19,499 nucleotides of DNA, from positions 1 through 19,499 of the forward strand of contig JBBTCW010000047.1 of assembly GCA_038043025.1 (NCBI GenBank), written 5' to 3'. The notes under the pieces were generated by a model. It searched no databases, was not told the origin of the DNA, and was given only the letters and a program-made list of their open reading frames with translations. The stretch comes from O2-02-FULL-42-9 sp038043025 (lineage in GTDB: Bacteria; Pseudomonadota; Gammaproteobacteria; UBA12402). Each line of letters opens with the position of its first letter. Position 1 is the first letter of the stretch. The position numbers were made by a program, and so were the translations under genes. This document shows positions 1 through 6,926 of this stretch, in pieces.

Positions 1-14
1 TATAAATTTTCTGG

Positions 15-37
15 ATGCCGCGATCAAGTCGCGGCAT
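15..37. repeat. Short perfect hairpin, probable dispersed palindromic repeat
   Basis: A 9-bp perfect inverted repeat (ATGCCGCGA / TCGCGGCAT) surrounds a 5-base loop. It lies in the gene-free stretch 1-259, about 220 bases past the end of xseA. No T-run follows on either strand, so it does not look like an intrinsic terminator. Hairpins of this form are commonly dispersed intergenic repeats, but only this one copy was noticed in the window. Confidence 0.6.
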
Positions 38-148
38 GACAACGTTCTGCGAACAAGCACGTCTCACCTCAGAGGACGCAACACGTCCATCTGATTCTAA
101 ATAATTCATTATTACTTCTGATAAATGCCATTCTACAAATGAATACCA

Positions 149-241
149 GCTTACCTCTGAGCTGAAATATATTTATGCATGCGAACAGGCTGGTCGAAGC
201 GGAGAGGACGCGAAACTTCGTTTCGCTTACCTCTGAGCTGA
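149..241 (-). repeat. Pair of CAGCTCAGAG-family repeats downstream of xseA
   Basis: A 17-base direct repeat occurs at 149-165 and 225-241 (period 76). Each copy contains CTCTGAGCTG, the reverse complement of the CAGCTCAGAG core also found near 11202, 11259, 13095, 14001, 14058 and 19445. A perfect 7-bp hairpin (GCGAAAC-TTC-GTTTCGC, 210-226) abuts the second copy. Read on the minus strand, the core follows the end of xseA in the same sense as transcription. Nothing coding was seen in 1-259. Confidence 0.75.
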
Positions 242-259
242 GATTCGTTTAATGTGTAG

Positions 260-1465
260 TCATTTTTCCACAACGCTTTTAATTTTTCCCTTCGCCAATT
301 GCGTCGTGATTATTTCGCCTGCTTGAACTTGTTTTTCGTCGGTAACGACTTTATTTGATTGATGGGTGACGATGGCAAACCCGCGGTCAAGCGTTGCCAA
401 TGGATTCACAGCATTTAACGCGCGTGAGAGCAATTGTAATCGATGTTGATAGCGTTCGAATTGATTTTTTTGCGCACGCATCAAACGTTGTTCGAATTGA
501 TCACAACGTTGAGTTTGTTGTTCAATTTGCACGATGGGATGACATTGCGTTAAGCGTTTTTTTAATCCGGCGAATGATAATTTTAATTGTTCGAGTCGTT
601 GCGTTAATGCACGCACGAGATAATGTTGATGTTTGTCTAATTGATTCAAGATTTCAATTTGATGGGGACTGATCATTTCAGCGGCCGCTGATGGCGTTGG
701 TGCACGCAAATCAGCAACAAAATCGGCAATGGTAAAATCAATTTCATGACCAACGCCCGAGACGATGGGGATTCGACTATTAAAAATAGCATGTGCAACG
801 ATTTCTTCGTTAAACGGCCATAAGTCTTCGAGCGAGCCACCGCCGCGTGATAACAATAATACATCGCATTCGTTGCGATCATTGGCGATTTCAATCGCTT
901 TAACGATTTGTTGCGCGGCCAGATCCCCCTGCACCAATGTCGGATAAATAATAATGGGTAATGCAGGAAAGCGGCGTTTAAATACATGCAAAATATCGCG
1001 AATCGCCGCACCTGTCGATGATGTGATGACGCCGACGCAATGTGGAAACGCCGGCAGTGGTTTTTTGTGCTTTTCATCAAAAAGACCCGCTTTTTCGAGT
1101 TTTTGTTTGAGTTGTTCGAACGCGCGCTGCAATGCGCCGATCCCCATTTCTTCTATATGGCTCACGACCAATTGAAAATCACCACGCGCTTCGTACAGTG
1201 TTGTTTTAGCGCGCACGAGCACATGCATGCCATCTTCAGGTTGAAATTTAATGCGTTGATTGCAGGATTGAAACATGGCGCAACGAATTTGTGCGGTTTC
1301 ATCTTTGAGTGAAAAATACCAGTGTCCCGACCGAGGACAAATAAAATTAGAAATTTCGCCTTCAATCCAGATAGTTGAAAAATGCGTTTCCAATAAATTT
1401 CGCACCATGCGCGTAAATTCTGCGATGGTAAAAATATGTTCATCTTGAGGTGTGGTTGATAGCAT
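260..1465 (-). CDS. xseA: Exodeoxyribonuclease VII large subunit
   Basis: This is the catalytic large subunit of exonuclease VII, which with XseB degrades single-stranded DNA from both ends in the cytoplasm. The 401-residue product has the N-terminal OB-fold (about 10-105, with WIEGEISN and GHWYFSLKD). The catalytic core follows, with GVITSSTGAAIRD (145-157), LLSRGGGSLEDLWPFNEE (204-221) and GVGHEIDFTIADF (237-249). A long, mostly helical C-terminal region ends in the usual DRGFAIV segment. It is somewhat shorter than the E. coli protein, mainly in the helical region. No clear ribosome site precedes the ATG at 1465. It is transcribed away from the PmrA-box gene, sharing a 173-base AT-rich spacer. 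xseB is not in the window. Confidence 0.96.
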   Translation of the reverse strand: MLSTTPQDEHIFTIAEFTRMVRNLLETHFSTIWIEGEISNFICPRSGHWYFSLKDETAQIRCAMFQSCNQRIKFQPEDGMHVLVRAKTTLYEARGDFQLVVSHIEEMGIGALQRAFEQLKQKLEKAGLFDEKHKKPLPAFPHCVGVITSSTGAAIRDILHVFKRRFPALPIIIYPTLVQGDLAAQQIVKAIEIANDRNECDVLLLSRGGGSLEDLWPFNEEIVAHAIFNSRIPIVSGVGHEIDFTIADFVADLRAPTPSAAAEMISPHQIEILNQLDKHQHYLVRALTQRLEQLKLSFAGLKKRLTQCHPIVQIEQQTQRCDQFEQRLMRAQKNQFERYQHRLQLLSRALNAVNPLATLDRGFAIVTHQSNKVVTDEKQVQAGEIITTQLAKGKIKSVVEK

Positions 1466-1561
1466 GTCTGTATCATACTGAATTCGGATTTTAATTCATT
1501 AATTAAATTTTGTTTTCATTTTGATCAAGTCATAAAAATAAATTTTTATTATTAGAAATTT

Positions 1562-1591
1562 CTTAAGGCTTTCTTAAGATTTGTCTGATAT
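1562..1591 (+). promoter_or_regulatory. Candidate PmrA box with -10 element
   Basis: Two perfect CTTAAG hexamers at 1562-1567 and 1573-1578 are separated by five bases (gcttt), giving an 11-base period. This equals the enterobacterial PmrA consensus YTTAAK-N5-YTTAAK, and tandem TTAA half-sites are also the known PmrA site in Legionella and Coxiella. A TGATAT hexamer at 1586-1591 can serve as the -10, so the second half-site sits where a -35 would be, as expected for a promoter activated by PmrA. The next gene starts at 1639. The match is seen directly; regulation by PmrA is inferred. Confidence 0.6.
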
Positions 1592-1638
1592 CTTTGCGTT
1601 TCGTTTGCGTTAATTTTTTTAATAAAAGGAATAAATCA

Positions 1639-2706
1639 ATGAATCCAAAAACAATGCAGAAATGGGCGAAGATTGTTAGTCGAGTCGAGGGCTATGTAGT
1701 TTTAGCGACTTTAATTGCGTTTTGTAAAGAAGAATGGTTAAACAAAATCATTGAGAATCCGGATGAATATATTGCGCCCTGGTTGCCTAAAGAGGGCGGT
1801 TTGATTCCATTGATTATCACGGCAGGATTACAGTTTTTATTTCAATTGGGCGCGTTACGCGCTGAAGTGGCGCCAGATAAAGTGGCATTACGAATAAAAT
1901 TAGATGATATACTACAAGGCGAAAGGGGAGAACCAGTTACACCGACAATGGGCGCTGTTGGCCGGGAAATGGACGAGAGAAATCAATATGCAGAGACCGT
2001 ACAACAGGGTGATGCCGATAGGGTGCAATTATCACAGGCTGATACGAAGCGCTTAGTGGAAGAATTAATGCAAGCAGCCGGAACACCTTTAGAGCCGAGC
2101 ATAGCAAAATGGATGATCGATGCGTCATTACGTTTAGGGGGGCCTGCGGCCGCATTAACCGCGATGATTGGATCAATGTATCAACAAAAATTGATGCCGG
2201 CGAATGGTGCGTTATTTACCATTGCCTTTATAGGTATTACTTATGGACGTGGAAAAGCAGCGTGGAAGGCAGAGGATCAAACGATAGTAGAGAAATTATG
2301 TAGTTGGTTGAGTACGATAGTACAAGGCGTATCAACGCTCATGATAGCGGCGGCATTAATTCCAGAATTTGATCATTTGAGTAGGCATGTAGAAGGTAAC
2401 CCGGCGTGGGAAAAAGCGACGATGTTTGGTGAATTAAGAACAGCCACGGCATTATATGGAGCGAGTATGGCATTGGGTCCAGAGCGGGATGCTATCGTTA
2501 AAGCACCCGGGCGTATCTATAGTGCTGGCAAGTGGGTTGGAGGTTTGTTTGCATCGGCATGCGCAGCATGCAGAGGTTATCAAAGCATAGGTGGTGGTGT
2601 GTCTGTTACGTATGAAGAGACTGATGCTAAGGTTGATGCTGAGGTTGGTGCTGGCTATGGTGCTACTCATAGTGCGCTAGGAATGACCCTTGGCTCTGGA
2701 GAGTGA
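1639..2706 (+). CDS. Unrecognised protein with several hydrophobic segments (PmrA-box gene)
   Basis: I do not recognise this 355-residue protein. The ATG at 1639 was chosen because AAAGGA lies eight bases upstream; the open frame extends back to a TTG at 1594. Hydrophobic stretches lie near residues 19-28, 54-72, 167-180, 190-202, 223-241 and 298-311, so it may span or insert into membranes. No signal peptide is evident. The region 100-150 is polar and charged (Q, D, E rich). The C-terminal tail has an acidic patch (YEETDAKVDAEV, 325-336) followed by small and polar residues. A glutamate-rich patch near a polar C-terminus is a known feature of Dot/Icm type IV effectors, but here it is only suggestive. 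It is the first gene after a candidate PmrA box, with the next unknown gene 42 bases downstream. Confidence 0.75.
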   Translation: MNPKTMQKWAKIVSRVEGYVVLATLIAFCKEEWLNKIIENPDEYIAPWLPKEGGLIPLIITAGLQFLFQLGALRAEVAPDKVALRIKLDDILQGERGEPVTPTMGAVGREMDERNQYAETVQQGDADRVQLSQADTKRLVEELMQAAGTPLEPSIAKWMIDASLRLGGPAAALTAMIGSMYQQKLMPANGALFTIAFIGITYGRGKAAWKAEDQTIVEKLCSWLSTIVQGVSTLMIAAALIPEFDHLSRHVEGNPAWEKATMFGELRTATALYGASMALGPERDAIVKAPGRIYSAGKWVGGLFASACAACRGYQSIGGGVSVTYEETDAKVDAEVGAGYGATHSALGMTLGSGE

Positions 2707-2748
2707 GGCGTTTAATTGCATTGCTAAGAAAAATAAAAACGATAAATT

Positions 2749-3846
2749 ATGCACACACGCCAACAATTACAAATCGCAGTTGTTCGTTGTCGCCGTATTC
2801 GCGCTTCACTTGCGAAATTAAAATGTACCGGACATCTGACGCCGAAGCAACATCAAGTTGCGGCGCGTCAGTTATGTCAGATGACGCAAGCTGTTTTAGC
2901 CGAGTGTGAAGAAACAATCGACGCAGATTATCGTCAATTAGTGCGCGAAATGGCCGATATTCATGATCGTTGCCAACCCGGCAAAGATCAAGCTTTTAAG
3001 AAATGGATTGATCTTGATAACGATCGAGCCGATAAACTTTTAGCAAAAAATCCGATTCATCCAAAAACATATCCTGAGTTTAAACAATATGTCTTAGATA
3101 TTTTATTGGCAGAGCCGGATGATGTGCGACAGCAATTAGTCGGTGCGTTAGATAGTATGTTTGCAGAAGTTGAAACACGATTAACGCGTCGTGCGCAATG
3201 TAAAGTGGCACAGTTTTGTAAAAATATCACGCGCATTGTGCCCGAAATAGGAAGTGTTATCTTTCAGCTTTCGTCTACATTTGATGATGAACATCCGTAT
3301 CAATTTGTGATGGGTTATTTTATGATGAGTGCGTTATTTGAACGCGGGGCGGAGCAGTTGCAGCGCATGCTTTTTAGCGGTATCGATGTGACTGAGGCAA
3401 TGGTTTGCAATGCCATGATGTCGATGGATGGATTGGTCGGGCATTTTGCGCAAAATCGCGCAATAGTGGATTCAATCGAGGTATTGATTGTGTGGCATCG
3501 GTTGTTCTGGCAAGGCAAAAAAGTGCCGACAGTGGATATGCCGCTTGCTCGATTGAGTATAACCGATTCCATCACGTCAACGGCAGAGGTGGGTTTGTTT
3601 CGCGTGTTGGGATCGCAATTGGCTGCAAAATATGGTGGTTCAACTGTTTGCAAATATATGTTACCTTTTTTGGGTTTTCCAACAGCAACGAGTATGGCTA
3701 TGCAAACCGTGGCACTGCTCGCGCAGCCGATAGTGCGTGGGCAGTTGCGGGAAGCTGGCGCAGAGTTTGTGGCAGGGTTTAAAGATGGTAAACGATCAAC
3801 AATACATGCAGCGAGCCCTCGCGTTGGCGCGAGCGGCGCAAGATAA
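2749..3846 (+). CDS. Unrecognised mostly helical protein, overlapping tadA
   Basis: I do not recognise this 365-residue protein. The N-terminal half (1-150) is charged and probably helical, with scattered cysteines (14, 26, 43, 53, 75). The second half has hydrophobic or amphipathic stretches near 163-174, 185-196, 241-254 and 303-330. No signal peptide is visible. It starts 42 bases after the preceding unknown gene, without a clear ribosome site, so the two probably share the PmrA-box promoter. Its last 20 residues (346-365) are encoded inside the first codons of tadA in another frame, an overlap of 62 bases. The tail may be a recent read-through extension. Function is unknown; a secreted effector is possible by context only. 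Confidence 0.72.
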   Translation: MHTRQQLQIAVVRCRRIRASLAKLKCTGHLTPKQHQVAARQLCQMTQAVLAECEETIDADYRQLVREMADIHDRCQPGKDQAFKKWIDLDNDRADKLLAKNPIHPKTYPEFKQYVLDILLAEPDDVRQQLVGALDSMFAEVETRLTRRAQCKVAQFCKNITRIVPEIGSVIFQLSSTFDDEHPYQFVMGYFMMSALFERGAEQLQRMLFSGIDVTEAMVCNAMMSMDGLVGHFAQNRAIVDSIEVLIVWHRLFWQGKKVPTVDMPLARLSITDSITSTAEVGLFRVLGSQLAAKYGGSTVCKYMLPFLGFPTATSMAMQTVALLAQPIVRGQLREAGAEFVAGFKDGKRSTIHAASPRVGASGAR

Positions 3847-4237
3847 AGGCGAAGTGCCCGTCGGTGCGATTATTGTTTTGGATGACGAAATCGTGGCAGA
3901 AGGATTTAATTGTCCGATCAGTACCCACGATCCCAGCGCGCATGCGGAAATGATTGTGTTACGTCGCGCGGCTCTCAAGTTCAAAAATTATCGATTACCC
4001 CAGGCGACGTTATATGTCACCTTAGAACCTTGTGTGATGTGTGCGGGCGCGATGATTCATGCGCGCGTGAGGCGCTGTGTTTTTGGTGCGTACGATAAAA
4101 AATCGGGTGCAGCGGGCAGTGTATTAAATATTTTTGACGAAAAAGCCTTAAATCATCGGGTCATTGTCGAAGGGGGTGTGCTGGCGGAAGCGTGCAGTGA
4201 ATTGCTATCAACTTTTTTTCAGTCTCGGCGTTCGTAA
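3785..4237 (+). CDS. tadA: tRNA-specific adenosine deaminase
   Basis: TadA deaminates adenosine 34 (wobble) to inosine in tRNA-Arg(ACG). From the ATG at 3785 the product has 150 residues. This start gives the usual N-terminus (MVNDQQYMQRALALA) and has CAGGG about ten bases upstream; the open frame continues further back inside the preceding gene. Zinc and catalytic residues are present: HAE at 53-55 (His zinc ligand, Glu proton shuttle) and EPCVMC at 81-86 (two Cys ligands). NYRLPQATLYVTLEPCVMC closely follows the family. It overlaps the upstream unknown gene by 62 bases and converges with ogt, with a 19-base overlap at the 3' ends. Confidence 0.95.
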   Translation: MVNDQQYMQRALALARAAQDKGEVPVGAIIVLDDEIVAEGFNCPISTHDPSAHAEMIVLRRAALKFKNYRLPQATLYVTLEPCVMCAGAMIHARVRRCVFGAYDKKSGAAGSVLNIFDEKALNHRVIVEGGVLAEACSELLSTFFQSRRS

Positions 4238-4683
4238 TTCAACAACCACCTTTTCATCTCCATTAATTTTCCCGTCGTTTGTCCCGAATAACCGCCGTCA
4301 TGATGTTTGGCTACGACGCGATGGCAGGGGACGATGAGCGTGATCGGATTTGCTCGACACGCATTGCCGATTGCGCGTGGGCTAGTTTTTAAGCGTTTGG
4401 CGAGCGCGCCGTATGTCGCTGTTTCACCGGGTTTAATTTGTTGTAATGCGCGCCAGACGCGTTGTTGAAAGGGTGTGCCGATTAATTGTAGAGGTAAATT
4501 AAATTCCAGGGTGGCGCGTTTGAAATACTGCGTGAGCTGACGCGCAACGCATTTGTCGAAGGTGGTTTTGGGCGCGATTGGTTTCTGTGAAACAAACTGA
4601 ACGGCTTGTAATTTATCGTTACAGGTAATAAAGCCAATGTTTGAAAGAGGGGTTTGAATGATAGCAGAGAAGTTATATGTCAC
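4219..4683 (-). CDS. ogt: Methylated-DNA-protein-cysteine methyltransferase
   Basis: This is a suicide DNA-repair enzyme that transfers the alkyl group from O6-alkylguanine to its own cysteine. The 154-residue product has the C-terminal helix-turn-helix region (about 70-110, with TPFQQRVWRAL and TATYGALA). The active site is PCHRVV with Cys120, and GGYSG (130-134) follows. The N-terminal domain is short, as in Ogt-type enzymes. It starts at GTG 4683, overlapping the rplS stop by 11 bases, so translation is probably coupled to the ribosomal operon. An ogt-like gene at the end of rpsP-rimM-trmD-rplS is unusual. Ogt and the Ada C-terminal type cannot be separated firmly here. Confidence 0.92.
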   Translation of the reverse strand: MTYNFSAIIQTPLSNIGFITCNDKLQAVQFVSQKPIAPKTTFDKCVARQLTQYFKRATLEFNLPLQLIGTPFQQRVWRALQQIKPGETATYGALAKRLKTSPRAIGNACRANPITLIVPCHRVVAKHHDGGYSGQTTGKLMEMKRWLLNYERRD

Positions 4684-5077
4684 TAACTGATTCTTCTTTT
4701 TCTGTATCTAACCCTTCATCCGATGTTTTAGCGGTAATCTTTTCTTTGATGCGCGCAGCGCGACCCGTTAAGTCACGCAAGTGATATAACTTAGCTTTGC
4801 GTACATCGCCGCGACGTTTGAGTTCGATGCTGCCAATGGCTGGGCTATGTGTTTGAAATGTGCGCTCAACGCCTTCGCCGTGAGAAATTTTACGTACGAT
4901 AAAACTTGAGTTTAATCCACGGTTGCGTTTTCCAATAACAATGCCTTCAAATGCTTGCAGACGTTCGCGCGTGCCTTCTTTAATACGCACTTGCACGACG
5001 ACGGTGTCTCCGGTTTTGAATTCAGGAATGTTGGTTTTTAGCTGCTCTTGCTCAACAGCGTGAATAATCTTGTTCAT
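4673..5077 (-). CDS. rplS: 50S ribosomal protein L19
   Basis: L19 lies at the interface between the 30S and 50S subunits. The 134-residue product shows the typical core: FKTGDTVVVQVRIKEG, RLQAFEGIVIGKRNRG, SSFIVRKIS and GVERTFQTHSP, then KRRGDVRKAKLYHLR. A charged C-terminal extension of about 20 residues (KTSDEGLDTEKEESVSDI) goes beyond the usual end. AGGAA lies about eight bases before the ATG. It is the fourth gene of rpsP-rimM-trmD-rplS, 67 bases after trmD. Confidence 0.97.
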   Translation of the reverse strand: MNKIIHAVEQEQLKTNIPEFKTGDTVVVQVRIKEGTRERLQAFEGIVIGKRNRGLNSSFIVRKISHGEGVERTFQTHSPAIGSIELKRRGDVRKAKLYHLRDLTGRAARIKEKITAKTSDEGLDTEKEESVSDI

Positions 5078-5144
5078 GTTATATTTCCTAGTTTTTGCCC
5101 GTATGAGGAAGGATATCCAGAATCCTCAAAAGGGCATCATTATA

Positions 5145-5885
5145 TTAGATTTTTTGGCATTCGTTAATAAATTCTTTCAATAAATTTTGCTCAAGGGTCG
5201 ATAAGTGGCGATTTTTGAGTAAATCGGGTCGTTTTAGCCAGGTTTGACCCAAAGATTGCTTCAAACGCCACTCACCAATGGCTTTGTGGTCGCCGCCTAA
5301 AAGTACCTCAGGAACCTTCAAATCCGCCCATATTTCGGGTCGGGTGTAATGAGGATGATCCAATAGCCCATGAACGAATGAATCTTGATCAGCCGAGTCG
5401 GCATCGCCGAGAGCGCCTGGCAGTAAACGAGTGATGGCGTCGATTATCACCATGATCGGTAATTCACCGCCGGTTAAGACATAATCACCGATGGACCATT
5501 CTTCATCGATCTCGGTCAGAAGGAGTCGTTCGTCGATGCCTTCATAGCGCCCGGCCACAAAAATTATTGAAGAGCGAGTCGAGCATTCTTGTGCAATCTG
5601 TTGATTAAATGGCTTTCCTTTCGGTGAAACATAAATAACTTTTGCGGGGGGAAAATCTGCTTTGGCCACATGGATAGCATCACAGAGCGGTTGTGCTTGC
5701 ATGACCATGCCGGGTCCGCCGCCATACGGTCGGTCATCGACGGTGCGATGTTTGTTGTGGGTATATGTTCGAGGATTCCAGGTTTTGATGCGGATAAGCT
5801 CGTGCGCAATAGCTTGTCCCGTAATCCCTAATTCGAGGGCGCTAAACATTTCCGGAAAGAGTGTGATAATGCCAAAATCAATCAT
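5145..5885 (-). CDS. trmD: tRNA (guanine37-N1)-methyltransferase
   Basis: TrmD uses S-adenosylmethionine to methylate G37 of tRNAs reading codons that start with C, which prevents frameshifting. From MIDFGIITLFPEMF the product has 246 residues. The open frame reaches six codons further back, but the ATG at 5885 gives the family N-terminus and overlaps the rimM stop by one base (TAATG). SPOUT trefoil-knot motifs are visible: YVSPKGKPF, GRYEGIDER, EWSIGDYVLTGGELP, and the linker DHPHYTRP before the C-terminal domain. It is third in the ribosomal operon and probably coupled to rimM. Confidence 0.97.
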   Translation of the reverse strand: MIDFGIITLFPEMFSALELGITGQAIAHELIRIKTWNPRTYTHNKHRTVDDRPYGGGPGMVMQAQPLCDAIHVAKADFPPAKVIYVSPKGKPFNQQIAQECSTRSSIIFVAGRYEGIDERLLLTEIDEEWSIGDYVLTGGELPIMVIIDAITRLLPGALGDADSADQDSFVHGLLDHPHYTRPEIWADLKVPEVLLGGDHKAIGEWRLKQSLGQTWLKRPDLLKNRHLSTLEQNLLKEFINECQKI

Positions 5886-6403
5886 TAAAAATCCGCATCC
5901 CAATCGACATGAACAATTTTATTTTCCATATCAATTTCTTTGATGGTGTGATTGCGTAAAAAAGGGATCAAATGGCGTTTTTTACCGATAACCACTAAAA
6001 CATCGTTAGCGGGTGTTTCCAGTAAATGATCGACGATGCCTAGGTTTATTTTATCTTTGTTAAGTACGGTCATACCGATCATATCAGCCCAATAAAACTG
6101 CCCTTTGGGCAATTGCGGTAGTTGGCTGTAGGGAATGCTGATGACTTTGTTGACATAATCTTTTGTCATTTCAGGATCGTCGATATTTTCAATGTGGACG
6201 ATCAGATTGTTGTTATGAAAACGCAGATTATCGATTTGAAGCAATTCCCATTCATCTTTGTTATTTTGGATGTACCAAGGCTGATATTGGATAATAGCCT
6301 TGGGTGGTTGCGTGACAGAATGTACCTTCAACCATCCATGGATACTGTAAGGACGACCAAATGTGCCAATCTTGACATATTGGTCGATATTTTCTTCGTT
6401 CAT
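5885..6403 (-). CDS. rimM: 16S rRNA maturation factor RimM
   Basis: RimM binds ribosomal protein S19 and assists assembly of the 30S head. The 172-residue product has the N-terminal RimM barrel (about 8-90, with KIGTFGRPYSIHGWLKVHS). A C-terminal PRC barrel follows (about 100-170, with GQFYWADMIGMTV and HLIPFL). It lies 15 bases after rpsP and overlaps trmD by one base, in the conserved order rpsP-rimM-trmD-rplS. No strong ribosome site is seen, consistent with coupling to rpsP. It has more N and I residues than its neighbours but shows no damage. Confidence 0.95.
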   Translation of the reverse strand: MNEENIDQYVKIGTFGRPYSIHGWLKVHSVTQPPKAIIQYQPWYIQNNKDEWELLQIDNLRFHNNNLIVHIENIDDPEMTKDYVNKVISIPYSQLPQLPKGQFYWADMIGMTVLNKDKINLGIVDHLLETPANDVLVVIGKKRHLIPFLRNHTIKEIDMENKIVHVDWDADF

Positions 6404-6418
6404 GATTTATTGTTTGGC

Positions 6419-6673
6419 TTATGCCGCAGACGATTTGTCGTAATCCTTTACCAATGTTTGGACTCGTTCAGAGAGCTGGGCGCCTTGTGTAAGCCAGCGC
6501 TGTACGCGTGCAGGATCTAAATGTAGTCGTGCGCTCTCTCCTTTGGCGATCGGGTTGAAATAACCCAATTTTTCAATAAATCGGCCATCTCGTGCATTTC
6601 GGCTGTCTGCGACGACGATATCGTAGAATGGCTGCTTTTTGCCGCCTCTGCGTGCTAGACGTATAATTACCAT
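6419..6673 (-). CDS. rpsP: 30S ribosomal protein S16
   Basis: S16 is a small-subunit assembly protein. The 84-residue product carries the family hallmarks MVIIRLARRGGKKQPFY, VVADSRNARDGRFIEKLGYFNP, and the ending around VQRWLTQGAQLSERV. AAGGA lies about seven bases before the ATG. It is the first gene of the operon, and a well-formed sigma70 promoter lies 30-60 bases upstream (6703-6731, minus strand). Confidence 0.97.
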   Translation of the reverse strand: MVIIRLARRGGKKQPFYDIVVADSRNARDGRFIEKLGYFNPIAKGESARLHLDPARVQRWLTQGAQLSERVQTLVKDYDKSSAA

Positions 6674-6702
6674 AATGATTCCTTATTTATTATCAGGTCA
6701 GC

Positions 6703-6731
6703 ATTGTACGAAAAAGTACCGTCAGTTGCAA
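6703..6731 (-). promoter_or_regulatory. Sigma70 promoter of the rpsP operon
   Basis: On the minus strand TTGCAA (6726-6731) and TACAAT (6703-6708) are separated by exactly 17 bases, close to the consensus. The -10 ends 29 bases before the rpsP ATG, leaving a short leader with an AAGGA ribosome site. It would drive rpsP-rimM-trmD-rplS-ogt. Confidence 0.7.
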
Positions 6732-6795
6732 ATGAGAAATATGATAAAAACGGTTAATTTATCTTGGGAAAAGGTAGATATATGGCCAAGATGAC

Positions 6796-6811
6796 TATAA
6801 TCCCTTATACT
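6796..6811 (+). promoter_or_regulatory. Candidate -10 elements for the lepA operon
   Basis: TATAAT (6796-6801) and TATACT (6806-6811) lie about 120 bases before lepA, in the 253-base divergent spacer with rpsP. Neither has a convincing -35 at the right distance. A leader of roughly 110 bases would result; no riboswitch fold was recognised in it. Confidence 0.4.
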
Positions 6812-6926
6812 GTGCCATCTTTATTACCATTAGGAAGCTTGAGATGCTGAATTTTGAATATTGGAACCCGGTCAAAATGATCTTTGGGAGGGGGCAGATC
6901 GACAAATTATCGGAAGATTGTATTTA

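Noticed and set aside
1162..1476. Minus-strand 104-codon ORF overlapping the start of xseA
   Set aside because: It lies in another frame of xseA, which is intact and clearly conserved.
1488..1506. A second PmrA-like site (TTTAAT / TTAATT) near the xseA start
   Set aside because: The half-sites are 9 bases apart and not 11, and the sequence is simple AT-rich DNA.
5100..5135. Hairpin around GGATATCC between trmD and rplS as a terminator or leader element
   Set aside because: The pairing is short and imperfect, and no L19 autoregulatory fold could be recognised.
5886..5903. Longer trmD start at 5903
   Set aside because: ATG 5885 gives the conserved MIDFGIITLFPEMF start and the usual one-base TAATG overlap with rimM.
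6470..6484. CAGAGAGCTGGG inside rpsP as another repeat copy
   Set aside because: It lacks the CAGCTCAGAG core and is fully explained by conserved S16 codons.
6861..6926. Longer lepA starting at TTG 6861
   Set aside because: The extra 22 residues do not belong to the family N-terminus. ATG 6927 gives the standard 599-residue length and has a ribosome site.
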